Shown: positions 16,861 through 25,318 of the stretch, in pieces
Layout: the number at the start of each line of letters is the position of its first letter
Numbering within the stretch: position 1 is the first letter of the stretch
Origin: DAOUCP01 sp034432155
GTDB taxonomy: Bacteria; Chloroflexota; Anaerolineae; Epilineales; Epilineaceae
Assembly (NCBI GenBank): GCA_034432155.1
Contig: DAOUCP010000024.1
Span: 1-54,525 of the forward strand
Length of the DNA stretch: 54,525 bases
Direction: 5' to 3'
Notes under the pieces: model-generated
Told to the model about the DNA's origin: nothing
Databases searched by the model: none
What the model saw: the letters and a program-made list of their open reading frames with translations, nothing else
Position numbers and translations under genes: made by a program

Positions 16861-17793
16861 CTAGCAGGACTGCGGTTGCCCGGCCGGCTGCCCCTCCGGT
16901 AGCAGGGTGGCTTCGGCAGCTCGGTCCGGCGCGGGAGCGAGCGGCGCAGCCTCCGATCTCGTTGCGGCCTCGGCTGGGCCAGAGCGGCGGCGCGGCGGGG
17001 GCCGATCGCGAAACATCGGCTCGCCCATCTGTCGAGCCGACGCCACCGCCTCGTGCTCCACGTTCAGCTCCAGCGTCCGCAAGCTGCGTCCATCTTCGCT
17101 GGTGCGCTGGCTCTGGGTCAGAATGCCTTGCTCTTTGAACTGGGTCAGGATCTCGGTCAACCGCTCCTCGGAGATGCCCAGCGCGTGGTGCGGAGACAGG
17201 GCGTGGGACCGGATGAACCCCCACGTCATGTAAGGGCGATGATCGCTGAGCCACAGTAGCAGGCGCAACATGCTCGTCCAGTCGTCCGCAGCGATGGCAG
17301 TGCCGCGTGCCGCGCCGCCAGACGGCGCACCGAGAGGGTCGTAGATGTCGGCGCTCTCAATCAAGTCACCCGAGACGCTGCCGGGCACACCGCAGATCAC
17401 AACGCGCTTGCCGAACCGATTGCGTGCCCGCGCGGTGACGCGGATGAAGTCCGAATCGCCGGTCATGAGCACGAGGGTCTTGACGTATGGCCGGTCAAGC
17501 AGACAATCGATGATGTCCATCAGCATCGCCATGTCGGCGCTTGACTTGTCGACTGCATCGGCATTCGTGCGCGGAACGTCCCGCGCCGCGATACCCGCCA
17601 CCTCGAGCTTGCGGCGGTACAGCGCCGGATGGACGCTGAAATCCGCGTAGGCGTATGCGACGGCCACGGGTCCGTACTTCCGAGCTTTCTCAATCAATAC
17701 CTGAGGATCCGGCTCCTCGCCGTAGACGTTCAGCATGCCATATCGAATGTTGTCAAAATCCACAAAGAGACCAACTTCAGACTGCTGAGCCAT
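16861..17793 (-). CDS. NYN-domain (LabA/DUF88-like) putative RNase
   Basis: A 310-residue protein. Residues 1-160 are a PIN-like NYN domain with its acidic residues in place: GLFVDFDNIRYGM (two Asp), DKSSADMAMLMDIIDCL and LVLMTGDSDFIRVTARAR. VVICGVPGSVSGDLIESAD closes the domain. Such proteins are predicted metal-dependent ribonucleases. From about 185 to 260 there is a winged-helix-like region (ISEERLTEILTQFKEQGIL), and the last 50 residues are Pro/Arg/Ala-rich and disordered. The ATG at 17793 has GAGG 6 nt upstream. It lies 98 nt after miaB on the same strand, so tRNA or mRNA processing is a reasonable but unproven link. Confidence 0.86.
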   Translation of the reverse strand: MAQQSEVGLFVDFDNIRYGMLNVYGEEPDPQVLIEKARKYGPVAVAYAYADFSVHPALYRRKLEVAGIAARDVPRTNADAVDKSSADMAMLMDIIDCLLDRPYVKTLVLMTGDSDFIRVTARARNRFGKRVVICGVPGSVSGDLIESADIYDPLGAPSGGAARGTAIAADDWTSMLRLLLWLSDHRPYMTWGFIRSHALSPHHALGISEERLTEILTQFKEQGILTQSQRTSEDGRSLRTLELNVEHEAVASARQMGEPMFRDRPPPRRRSGPAEAATRSEAAPLAPAPDRAAEATLLPEGQPAGQPQSC

Positions 17794-17860
17794 CCAGACC
17801 CTCCACACCAAATCCAGGGGCCAGACCGATCGGGGATGCACAGCCCACCACGCGGATGCC

Positions 17861-17874
17861 GGCGCGGCCGCGCC
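17861..17874. repeat. 14-bp perfect GC palindrome
   Basis: GGCGCGGCCGCGCC in the gap between miaB and the NYN-domain gene. It is self-complementary with no loop, so it could be a protein-binding site or chance in GC-rich DNA. Confidence 0.3.
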
Positions 17875-17891
17875 AGCCCGAACGCCCAAGT

Positions 17892-19325
17892 TTAGGCCGC
17901 ATTGCCGCCCTCGTCAACCGCTAGCCGACGGGGGGCGAATGACTCCTGGCTGGCCGCCAGGCGACCAACCAACGACCATGGCCCTGCCCAGTCGACCAAC
18001 ACATCGACCTCCCGTCCCAGCAGCCACTCGTCGCTCTCGAAAAACACCAGCTTGTTGGTCCGAGTTCGGCCGCGCCAGCGGCGACCGGTTCGACCGTCCA
18101 CCAGGACGACCACCGACGCACCAACGTATTGCTGGTTCCGCTCGCGGCTGATGGCCGCCTGCAGCTCATCCAGAGTCCTGCGCCGGCGCTCCTTCTCCGA
18201 CCAGGGGATCTCGTCGGGCAAACCGTGGGCGGCCGGGGTGCCCGGACGGGGCGAGTAGCGTGCCACGTGCGCCTTGTCCAGGCGCAGCTCGGCCAAGAGG
18301 TTGTACGATGCCTGAAAACGCTCCTCCGTCTCGCCCGGGAAGCCGACGATGATGTCGGTATGGATGGCGGCCTCCGGCATTCGCCGGCGAATGGTCTCGA
18401 CCAGGCGACGGTAGTCGTCGACGGTGTATCCGCGCCGCATCTGGCGCAGCACTTCGTCACTGCCCGACTGCACGGGCACCTCGACATGTTCCATGACATG
18501 CTCGAGTTTGGCCATGGCCTGCACCAGGCGCTCCGTCAGGAAGCGCGGATGGCTGGTCAAGAAGCGGATGCGGGCCAGGCCGTCTAGGCCATCGAGTCGT
18601 CGCAGCAGTCGTTCCAAGGCGTCCTTGTCGCCCCGGTCATAGCCATAACGGTCCACGATTTGACCCAACAGCGTGACTTCGCGTACCCCTTGCTCGACGA
18701 GGCTGCGGACGTGTGCTTCCACCCGGTCCGGAGGCCGGCTGCGCTCCGGTCCCCGGCGGGAGGGCACTACGCAGTACGTGCAGGCCATGTTGCAGCCGTA
18801 GATGATTGGCACATGCGCGCTAACCAGTTGACCCTGCTCGTGTTCGGGCAGCGTGAGGCCACCGGCGGCCAGGGGATCGAGCTCCATCGTCTCAGGCTCG
18901 GCTTGGCAGGCGGCGTCGAGCGATTCGGCCCCGCTGTGGCCGAGATGGCGAAGCAAGGGCTCAACCTCGTTGGGAGCCAGGAAGAGATCGACGTGTGGGA
19001 ATCGCTGTCGCAGGCCAGCAGTGGTGGCCGGCGCCACAAGACAGCCGGTGAGGGCAATGACCATGTCTGGTCGCCGCCGCTTCAGTCCGGCCAGCCAGCT
19101 CAGTCGCCCACAAACCTTGTCCTCGGCTTGCTGGCGCACGGCACAGCTGTTGACGACGACCACATCGGCTTCCTGAATCCGGTCGCTCCACCGAAGGCCA
19201 AGCGCTTCCAAATAGCTCGCCAATCGCTGGCTGTCGGCGACGTTCATCTGGCAGCCCACCGTCCACAGGTGGTAAGTGCGGGCCCGCTTGGCCGCCGCTG
19301 TGCTAAGGTCCACTGCCCGAGCCAT
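17892..19325 (-). CDS. miaB: tRNA-2-methylthio-N6-dimethylallyladenosine synthase
   Basis: A 477-residue radical-SAM methylthiotransferase that adds the methylthio group at A37 of tRNAs reading UNN codons. The UPF0004 domain has its three cluster Cys (Cys25 in WTVGCQMN, Cys61 in VNSCAVRQ, Cys95 in ALTGCLVA). The radical-SAM cluster is CNMACTYC (Cys178, Cys182, Cys185). HVEVPVQSGSDEVLRQMRRG and HTDIIVGFPGETEERF are MiaB-type, and a TRAM domain lies at the C-terminus. The ATG at 19325 has GGAG 7 nt upstream. It overlaps the preceding lipoprotein gene by 23 nt. I prefer MiaB over MtaB or RimO because of the UPF0004 pattern and YTVDDY segment. It is last in the chain starting at uvrA. Confidence 0.93.
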   Translation of the reverse strand: MARAVDLSTAAAKRARTYHLWTVGCQMNVADSQRLASYLEALGLRWSDRIQEADVVVVNSCAVRQQAEDKVCGRLSWLAGLKRRRPDMVIALTGCLVAPATTAGLRQRFPHVDLFLAPNEVEPLLRHLGHSGAESLDAACQAEPETMELDPLAAGGLTLPEHEQGQLVSAHVPIIYGCNMACTYCVVPSRRGPERSRPPDRVEAHVRSLVEQGVREVTLLGQIVDRYGYDRGDKDALERLLRRLDGLDGLARIRFLTSHPRFLTERLVQAMAKLEHVMEHVEVPVQSGSDEVLRQMRRGYTVDDYRRLVETIRRRMPEAAIHTDIIVGFPGETEERFQASYNLLAELRLDKAHVARYSPRPGTPAAHGLPDEIPWSEKERRRRTLDELQAAISRERNQQYVGASVVVLVDGRTGRRWRGRTRTNKLVFFESDEWLLGREVDVLVDWAGPWSLVGRLAASQESFAPRRLAVDEGGNAA

Positions 19326-19839
19326 GGCCCATCTCCTGCACCTGGGCGTCCTTGACAAATACCTGCCGACCGCCGCCGCTGCGGGCCGCCTGCTCCAGCA
19401 CGATGAGCTCGATTTCGGCGGTCACGATGGTGCTGGCGCGGATGGTGACCGGCAGCGCGATCGGCTCGAGGTGGTTGGCTGGTAGGAGTAGCTGTCCGTC
19501 GTGCGCCACGGCCCGCAGCTCCCCGGCCGCGGCGTAGACGTGGCTGTAACGACCCGCCGGCAGCCAGCCACTGGCCACCAGCGCCGGCCCGCCGTCTCCC
19601 GTGGGGAAGCGCAGCGTTCCGCTGGCGCCGCTCGGCCGGACGGCAATGGCCTGCCAGCGGCCGTTGCGCCTACTGCCCTGCGCGGCGCCCGCCCAGATGG
19701 GCTCGATCTCCAGGGACTGCAAGTCGGCCAGGTTGCGCTCCGGCAGGTGCCAGCACAGCGCCAGATGCCCCTGGGGTACAAGCTGGGCGCAACTGAGGCA
19801 AGCGACAACTGCCCCCGTGGCCGCCAGCCGGCGGATCAT
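19303..19839 (-). CDS. Small lipoprotein, DUF4382-like
   Basis: A 178-residue lipoprotein of unknown function. The signal sequence ends GAVVACLSCAQ, with either Cys as a possible lipidation site. The body is all beta: RWQAIAVRPSGASGTLRF, SGWLPAGRYSHVYAAAGELRAVA and EPIALPVTIRASTIVTAEIE. The phrase about a 'G-x-Y' strand followed by long hydrophobic strands recalls DUF4382 proteins, but I am not certain of the family. The ATG at 19839 forms an ATGA overlap with the stop of the rhodanese gene and has GGGGAG upstream. It overlaps the miaB start by 23 nt. Confidence 0.75.
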   Translation of the reverse strand: MIRRLAATGAVVACLSCAQLVPQGHLALCWHLPERNLADLQSLEIEPIWAGAAQGSRRNGRWQAIAVRPSGASGTLRFPTGDGGPALVASGWLPAGRYSHVYAAAGELRAVAHDGQLLLPANHLEPIALPVTIRASTIVTAEIELIVLEQAARSGGGRQVFVKDAQVQEMGHGSGSGP

Positions 19840-20411
19840 GGCTCTCCCCCTGGCGGCTGGCCGCCCTGGTCGGCTGCCGCACTGGAACTGCCGGCCGCCG
19901 GTCCGGCTACCGTCGGGCCACCCAAGTCCTGCCAGCCCTGCAAGCCCTCCCATATGACGCGCACCTGGCGGAAGCCGTGCTCGATCAGAAAGTCAGCGAG
20001 CTGTTGCGCCTCGGCATGCGGGCATTCACAGTAGGCGACCAGCCAGCGGTCGCGGGGTATGCGGTCGAGGTGCTTCTCGGGCTCGTAATAGGGTACGTTG
20101 ATCGCGTTCGGGATCCGGCTGAAGTTGAAGTCCAGCGGTGGCCGGGCGTCGAGAAACACGATAGGGATCCCGCCCTGCACAGCCTGGTACACCGTCCTCG
20201 CCGGCACGAACAGGCTGCCTTCCTCTGCGAAGGCGACGGCCACCGGCATGTCCGGTTCCGGAGTCGGCGCCAGCGAGGACGGCAGCGGCGGTCGGTTGCC
20301 CGACGTGCGACAGCCGACCAGAGCACCAACCAAGAGGAGCAATGCCACACCGGGCAGCTCGCACGGCTGGCGACCGAGGCGGCACGACAACGGGCAGCGG
20401 CAGCTGGGCAT
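19836..20411 (-). CDS. Rhodanese-domain lipoprotein
   Basis: A 191-residue lipoprotein with lipobox LVGALVGCRTSG. The rhodanese fold covers about residues 65-165: GIPIVFLDARPPLDFNFSRI (the Asp-Ala-Arg signature), NAINVPYYEPE and the active-site loop YCECPHAEAQQLADFL. The first Cys of the loop is the expected sulfur-carrying residue. The CxCPxxE loop is a variant found in exported rhodaneses rather than the classic CRxGxR. It may transfer sulfane sulfur or act in redox chemistry outside the membrane; the substrate is unknown. It starts 6 nt after the upstream lipoprotein gene and ends in an ATGA overlap with the next one. Confidence 0.86.
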   Translation of the reverse strand: MPSCRCPLSCRLGRQPCELPGVALLLLVGALVGCRTSGNRPPLPSSLAPTPEPDMPVAVAFAEEGSLFVPARTVYQAVQGGIPIVFLDARPPLDFNFSRIPNAINVPYYEPEKHLDRIPRDRWLVAYCECPHAEAQQLADFLIEHGFRQVRVIWEGLQGWQDLGGPTVAGPAAGSSSAAADQGGQPPGGEP

Positions 20412-20417
20412 CGTTCG

Positions 20418-21701
20418 TCAGGGGGTGGGGCTCGTAACGCTAGGTTCGGCCGTCTCGAGAGCCCCAACGCTTTCCGGCGGCACGGCGTAGTCGTAGTCCA
20501 GAAGCAGATGGTTGCCTTCCCGCGGTGCGATGCGCACGCCCGCCAAGAAGCGCTGCTCGCCGGTCCCATCCCGCCACAGCGGGCCCCAGAAGCCGGCTTC
20601 TGCCTCGCGGCTGCGTCGCCACACGAGCACTGCCGCTTCCCCGCGGAGCAGAACTTCCGCCGGTGGGCGCCCGAAGGGCACGCTAGCCAGCTCGGTAAGC
20701 GGTTGCTCCAAGGGCCAGGCCAACGTAGTGGCCGTGGCCGGCGCGTAGGGCGGAGCCATGGTGGCGGAGATGACCACCGCGTCCGGGGTGAACGGTAGAA
20801 CCTGCGGCTGCCACCAGCCCAGTGCTGCCCGGGCCTCCTCGATGGCCTCCGGCTCCACCGGCTGCGCCACGCTGCTTCGCCAGGTGTCCACGGCCGTCAG
20901 GAGGCGGCCCAGTTCGCCCAGCGCCGCGGCCCATTTCGGCGGCGGCTGGCGAAGTTCGGAGGCGCTCACCACCAACCTCCCCTCGCCGCGTGTACTGTGG
21001 ACATAAATGGCGTACCACCGGCCATCCCCGACGGCGCTGCCATCGGCCCGCGTTCGTACGCGCAGAGGTTGTGCCGGGCGGCTAGCCAGGCCGAGCACGT
21101 CGGCGTCGGCCAGCAGCCGGTTCAGCATGTGTTCCACGGCCTCGGGCGGCAGCACCGTCTGATACCAGCCGTCTACGCTTGGTCCCCCCTGGGCGGCGAA
21201 GATGGTGTAGCCGCTGGCCAGCAGCGAGAAGGTGGGCGCCATCTGGGCCAGCAGAGCCGGTTCCCAAGGCGAGTGCCGTACCTCACCGATCTGGACCACT
21301 ACGCGATCGGGATCGGCCGCCACGAGCCGCGCAGCCGGCATGGAGTTCGTTGAGGTGGGAGACGTCGCCGCGCCGAGGATCGGGGCCGCGCTTGTCACCC
21401 GCGTCGCTGCGCCGAGGATCGGGGCCGCGCCAGTCACCGTTGTCGGCACCCCGGGCATCAGGATCGCGCCTGTCAGCGGTGTCGCGACCTCGAGGGTTGG
21501 CGTCACGCGTGTCGCATGGAGTGCCAACGCTGGGGACGCCGTCGGCTGACCGGCTTCTGGCGCTCCCGGCCCGACTCCCGGGGGGGCACCGGTCGTGGTG
21601 GCGTCCGGCGCCGCCCGACAGCCTACCATGCCGCCGAGCGCCACCGACGCGATGGCCGCAGCGGCGACCGCGGGCCAAGCAGCGGGGAGAACTCTCGTCA
21701 C
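20418..21701 (-). CDS. Lipoprotein of unknown function
   Basis: A 427-residue lipoprotein starting with GTG. The lipobox is ALGGMVGCRAAP. Residues 30-125 are a low-complexity Ala/Thr/Pro segment with a 13-residue repeat containing AAPILGAAT. The folded part, about residues 125-427, is mixed alpha/beta. It has strands such as DRVVVQIGEVRHSPW and GRWYAIYVHSTRGEGRLVVS and a C-terminal FLAGVRIAPREGNHLLLDYD. I do not recognise a family. The GTG start overlaps the uvrA stop (GTGA), so translation is coupled to uvrA. The stop is 6 nt before the rhodanese gene. Confidence 0.75.
   Translation of the reverse strand: MTRVLPAAWPAVAAAAIASVALGGMVGCRAAPDATTTGAPPGVGPGAPEAGQPTASPALALHATRVTPTLEVATPLTGAILMPGVPTTVTGAAPILGAATRVTSAAPILGAATSPTSTNSMPAARLVAADPDRVVVQIGEVRHSPWEPALLAQMAPTFSLLASGYTIFAAQGGPSVDGWYQTVLPPEAVEHMLNRLLADADVLGLASRPAQPLRVRTRADGSAVGDGRWYAIYVHSTRGEGRLVVSASELRQPPPKWAAALGELGRLLTAVDTWRSSVAQPVEPEAIEEARAALGWWQPQVLPFTPDAVVISATMAPPYAPATATTLAWPLEQPLTELASVPFGRPPAEVLLRGEAAVLVWRRSREAEAGFWGPLWRDGTGEQRFLAGVRIAPREGNHLLLDYDYAVPPESVGALETAEPSVTSPTP
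21370..21430 (-). repeat. 22-bp direct repeat, 39-bp period, in a lipoprotein gene
   Basis: An identical 22-bp block occurs at 21370-21391 and 21409-21430. It encodes two copies of the AAPILGAA motif in the lipoprotein's linker. The period of 39 bp keeps the reading frame (13 residues). Confidence 0.65.
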
Positions 21702-24667
21702 GCTGTGCTCCTTGGATCGTGTCTTGGTGAAGGGATCGACCGACCGACTTCGGCCACGCTGGGCACTTCCAACAGGGGCTGTGGCTGGCCGCGGGCCAGG
21801 ATGCGCGCCAGGAACCTGCCGGTGTGGGAGGTAGGGTGGGCGGCGACTTGCTCTGGCGTGCCGGTAGCGACTACTTCGCCACCGCGGTCCCCGCCCTCCG
21901 GCCCCAGGTCGATGACCCAGTCGGCAGTCTTGATCACGTCCAGGTTGTGTTCGATCACCACCACAGTGTTGCCAGCCGCCACCAGGGCGTGCAGCACTGT
22001 CAAGAGCTTCTCGACGTCCGCGAAGTGCAGGCCGGTGGTGGGCTCGTCCAAGATGTACACCGTGTTGCCGGTGGCGACGCGCGACAGCTCGCGCGACAGC
22101 TTGACGCGCTGCGCCTCACCGCCGGACAGCGTAGGGGCCGGTTGGCCGAGGCGGATGTAGCCAAGGCCCACCGCCTCGAGCGTCTCGAGTTTGCGCCGGA
22201 TGGCCGGGAAGGGCGAGAAGAGCTCCGCTGCTTCGGTGACCGTCAGGTTGAGGACGTCGGCGATGGAAAGATCGCGGTACCGGATCTGGAGGGTCTCGCG
22301 ATTGTAGCGGGCGCCGTGGCAGACTTCGCAGGGTACGTAGACGTCGGGCAGGAACTGCATCTCGATCTTCAGAATGCCGTCGCCGTGACAGGCCTCGCAG
22401 CGACCGCCGCGCACGTTGAAGGAGAATCGGCCGGCCCGATAGCCTCGCAGCCGCGCCTCAGGCAGGGCGGCGAACAGATCGCGGATGGGCGTGAAGACGT
22501 TGGTGTACGTGGCTGGGTTGGAGCGCGGTGTCCGCCCGATGGGGCTCTGGTCGATGTGCACCACCTTGCCCACGTGCTCCTGGCCGGTGAGCTCGCGGTG
22601 GGCGCCGGCTGGCTCCCGGCTGCCCGAAAGGGTCTGCTGCAGGCGTCGATACAGCACATCTAGGATCAGCGTGCTTTTCCCTGATCCCGACACGCCGGTG
22701 ACCACGGTGAAGGTGCCGAGCGGGATGGCCACGTCAATCGCTTTCAGGTTGTTCGCCGTTGCCCCGTACACCGTCAGCAGACGGCCGTTACCTGGCCGAC
22801 GGCGCTCGGGGATCGGGATGCTGCGCCGTCCCGACAGGTACTGACCAGTGATCGACTCGGGGTGCCGCTCGATGCTGGCGACTGGTCCCTCGGCGACCAC
22901 CCAGCCGCCGTGCTCCCCGGCTCCTGGGCCGAGGTCGACGACCCAGTCGGCCGAGCGGATCATCTCCTCGTCATGCTCGACCACCACCACGGTGTTGCCG
23001 AGGTCGCGCAGACTCTTGAGGGTTCGAATGAGCCGGCCGTTGTCACGAGGGTGGAGGCCGACCGACGGCTCGTCGAGTATGTAGAGCACGCCCACGAGTT
23101 GACTGCCGATCTGTGTGGCCAGCCGAATGCGCTGCGCTTCACCGCCCGCTAAGGTGCTAGCGCGGCGATCCAAGGAGAGATAGTCCAGTCCGACGTCGAC
23201 CAGGAACTGAAGGCGCTGTTCGATCTCCTTAAGAATCGGCCCGGCGATCAGCCGGTCGCGGCCTGAGAGTCGTCCGTCGGTGGCGGGGCCTTCCTCGCCA
23301 AGCCAGGCAATCCATTCCAGAAGCTCGCGAATCGGTAGTCGACTGATCTCCACAATGCTCCGTTGGGCAACGGTCACCGCGGCCATCTCGGGCCGCAGTC
23401 GCCCGCCCTGGCAGGCTGGGCATGGCCGAACGGACATGTAGCGCTCGATCTCATCGCGGATGAAATCCGAGTCTGTGGTGTCATAGCGACGTTGCAGGTT
23501 GGGCAGGACACCCTCGAACCGCACGTTGTAGCGCTGCCGCTCGCCATGTCGCGTCACGTACCGTACTTCGATCTCGCGATCGCCGGTACCATAGAGGATC
23601 GCTTCTCGGGCGGGGGCAGCGATCTCGCGCCACGGAGTGTCCAGGTCGATGCCCAGCGACTCGGCGGCACTCGCGATCAGCTGAGCATAGTAGCCGTCGG
23701 CCTGGCGCGACTTGGACCATGGTGCAATGGCTCCCTGGCGCAGCGACAAGTCAGGGTTGGCTACGACAAGGTCGGGGTCGAGCTGCTGTTGGATGCCCAG
23801 GCCCTGGCACGCTGGGCAGGCACCATGGGGCGAATTGAAGGAGAACGAACGGGGCTCGATCTGAGGCAGGCTGATGCCGCAGTCCGGGCAGGCGAAGTGT
23901 TCGCTGAACAGCCAGTCTGGCGTGGCGGCGTCGGCATCCAGTCGCACCACCACCACGACCCCGCCCCCCAGCTTCAGAGCAGTCTCCAGCGAATCGATCA
24001 GCCGCGTTCGGTCCAAGCCGTCCGGTCCCTGGCGCACCACCAGACGATCGACGACCGCCTCGATGGTGTGCTGGCGGTAACGCTCAAGCGCCACGGGCTC
24101 GCTGGTGTCCACGATCTGACCGTCGATCCGCGCCCGGACGAAGCCGGCCCGTCGAATGTCCTCGATCACTTCCTCATGGCTGCCCTTGCGGCCTCGGACC
24201 AGCGGCGCCAGGATCAGAATGCGAGAGTCTGGCGGCAAAGACATGATCGCGTCGGCGATCTGGTCGGGGGTTTGCCGCTGCACGACTTGGCCGCAAGCCG
24301 GACAGTGGGGCACGCCAATCCGGGCGTACAGGAGCCGCAGGTGGTCATAGATCTCTGTCACGGTACCCACCGTTGACCGTGGGTTGTGACTGACGCCCTT
24401 CTGGTCGATCGAAATCGCCGGTGACAGACCCTCAATCTGGTCCACGTCAGGCTTTTCCATCTGCCCGAGGAATTGCCGAGCGTAGGTGGACAGACTCTCG
24501 ACATAACGCCGCTGACCCTCCGCGTACAACGTGTCGAAGGCCAGGGAGCTCTTGCCGCTACCCGACAGGCCAGTCAGGACAATCAAACGGTTGCGCGGCA
24601 GTTCGACGTCGATGTTCTTGAGATTGTGCTCCCGCGCACCGCGGATGATGAGCCGATCGTGAGCCAT
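21698..24667 (-). CDS. uvrA: Excinuclease ABC subunit A
   Basis: A 989-residue damage-recognition ATPase of nucleotide excision repair. It opens LIIRGAREHNLKNIDVELPR and has two ABC ATPase modules: Walker A GLSGSGKSS and GVSGSGKST, signatures LAGGEAQRIRLATQIGS and LSGGEAQRVKLSRELS. Zinc-binding Cys sets are CPACG / CPDCG...CPACQG and CEACHGDG...CEVCHG. Family length and domain order are normal. The ATG at 24667 has AGGA just upstream. It heads a chain of overlapping genes (lipoprotein, rhodanese, lipoprotein, miaB). No LexA-type operator was recognised upstream. Confidence 0.98.
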   Translation of the reverse strand: MAHDRLIIRGAREHNLKNIDVELPRNRLIVLTGLSGSGKSSLAFDTLYAEGQRRYVESLSTYARQFLGQMEKPDVDQIEGLSPAISIDQKGVSHNPRSTVGTVTEIYDHLRLLYARIGVPHCPACGQVVQRQTPDQIADAIMSLPPDSRILILAPLVRGRKGSHEEVIEDIRRAGFVRARIDGQIVDTSEPVALERYRQHTIEAVVDRLVVRQGPDGLDRTRLIDSLETALKLGGGVVVVVRLDADAATPDWLFSEHFACPDCGISLPQIEPRSFSFNSPHGACPACQGLGIQQQLDPDLVVANPDLSLRQGAIAPWSKSRQADGYYAQLIASAAESLGIDLDTPWREIAAPAREAILYGTGDREIEVRYVTRHGERQRYNVRFEGVLPNLQRRYDTTDSDFIRDEIERYMSVRPCPACQGGRLRPEMAAVTVAQRSIVEISRLPIRELLEWIAWLGEEGPATDGRLSGRDRLIAGPILKEIEQRLQFLVDVGLDYLSLDRRASTLAGGEAQRIRLATQIGSQLVGVLYILDEPSVGLHPRDNGRLIRTLKSLRDLGNTVVVVEHDEEMIRSADWVVDLGPGAGEHGGWVVAEGPVASIERHPESITGQYLSGRRSIPIPERRRPGNGRLLTVYGATANNLKAIDVAIPLGTFTVVTGVSGSGKSTLILDVLYRRLQQTLSGSREPAGAHRELTGQEHVGKVVHIDQSPIGRTPRSNPATYTNVFTPIRDLFAALPEARLRGYRAGRFSFNVRGGRCEACHGDGILKIEMQFLPDVYVPCEVCHGARYNRETLQIRYRDLSIADVLNLTVTEAAELFSPFPAIRRKLETLEAVGLGYIRLGQPAPTLSGGEAQRVKLSRELSRVATGNTVYILDEPTTGLHFADVEKLLTVLHALVAAGNTVVVIEHNLDVIKTADWVIDLGPEGGDRGGEVVATGTPEQVAAHPTSHTGRFLARILARGQPQPLLEVPSVAEVGRSIPSPRHDPRSTA

Positions 24668-24719
24668 GGTCCTGCGCGTTGCGCTGCTAAGCGGACTTCT
24701 GGCAGCGACGCGACAGCCA

Positions 24720-24728
24720 AGGATAGCA
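24720..24728 (-). promoter_or_regulatory. Candidate extended -10 promoter of uvrA
   Basis: TGC-TATCCT on the minus strand, about 50 nt upstream of the uvrA ATG. The hexamer matches at 4 of 6 positions and no -35 box is visible. Confidence 0.33.
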
Positions 24729-24800
24729 CCTCACACCGGCCGTCGTGACATACAGGTGCGCGCTTCCGACCCGCCCGGCCAGCTGTGTTCCGCTAAGCGC

Positions 24801-25160
24801 CTAAGAGGTGCTTTCGACGAACGTCCAGCGATAACCGTCCGGGTCGAGGATGGTGAACCATCGGCTGGCGTCGTCGTCGCGGGGTGGCGCGGGGAGCAAG
24901 CCGCGTGCCACGAGCGCCTGGTAGTAAGCGTCAACGCCCTGCACGGCGATCACCAAGCTGACGCCGCGATGGCGCCGCGGCCGGCCGACGCCTCGTTGGC
25001 GGCGCAACGTGAGGCGAACCTCGCCGGCTCGCAGGCTGGCGCAGTCTGGTCGATCGCCGGCTGCGATGTCGGTGATGAAGCGCAGCCCGTCGCGGTAGAA
25101 GCCGAGCGACCGCTCGAGATCGGCCACCTCGAGTTCGACGCTGTACAGGCGCTCCATCAT
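24801..25160 (-). CDS. VOC-superfamily (glyoxalase/dioxygenase-like) protein
   Basis: A 119-residue protein with the paired beta-alpha-beta-beta-beta modules of the vicinal-oxygen-chelate fold. YSVELEVADLERSLGFYRDGL opens the first module, and SLVIAVQGVDAYYQALVARG and WFTILDPDGYRWTFVES form the second. The FxxxDPDGxxxxxVE ending is typical. The VOC fold covers metal-dependent lyases and dioxygenases as well as drug-binding proteins, and nothing here selects among them. It stands alone: uvrA begins 133 nt downstream, and the bactofilin-like gene on the same strand is 158 nt upstream. Confidence 0.82.
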   Translation of the reverse strand: MMERLYSVELEVADLERSLGFYRDGLRFITDIAAGDRPDCASLRAGEVRLTLRRQRGVGRPRRHRGVSLVIAVQGVDAYYQALVARGLLPAPPRDDDASRWFTILDPDGYRWTFVESTS

Positions 25161-25318
25161 GGCAGCCGCCTACCGCCTAGGGCGCTCTTGGCCCGCGGCA
25201 GCGGTGTGGCCGAGCCCGGTCCGGAAGGACGCTGCCAGCCATCCCTGGCCGGGCCCGGCGGCACCGTGTCGTCTGCCCCAGAAGGTTCACGATTCCGTCG
25301 CCGGGGCAGCGGCGATTC

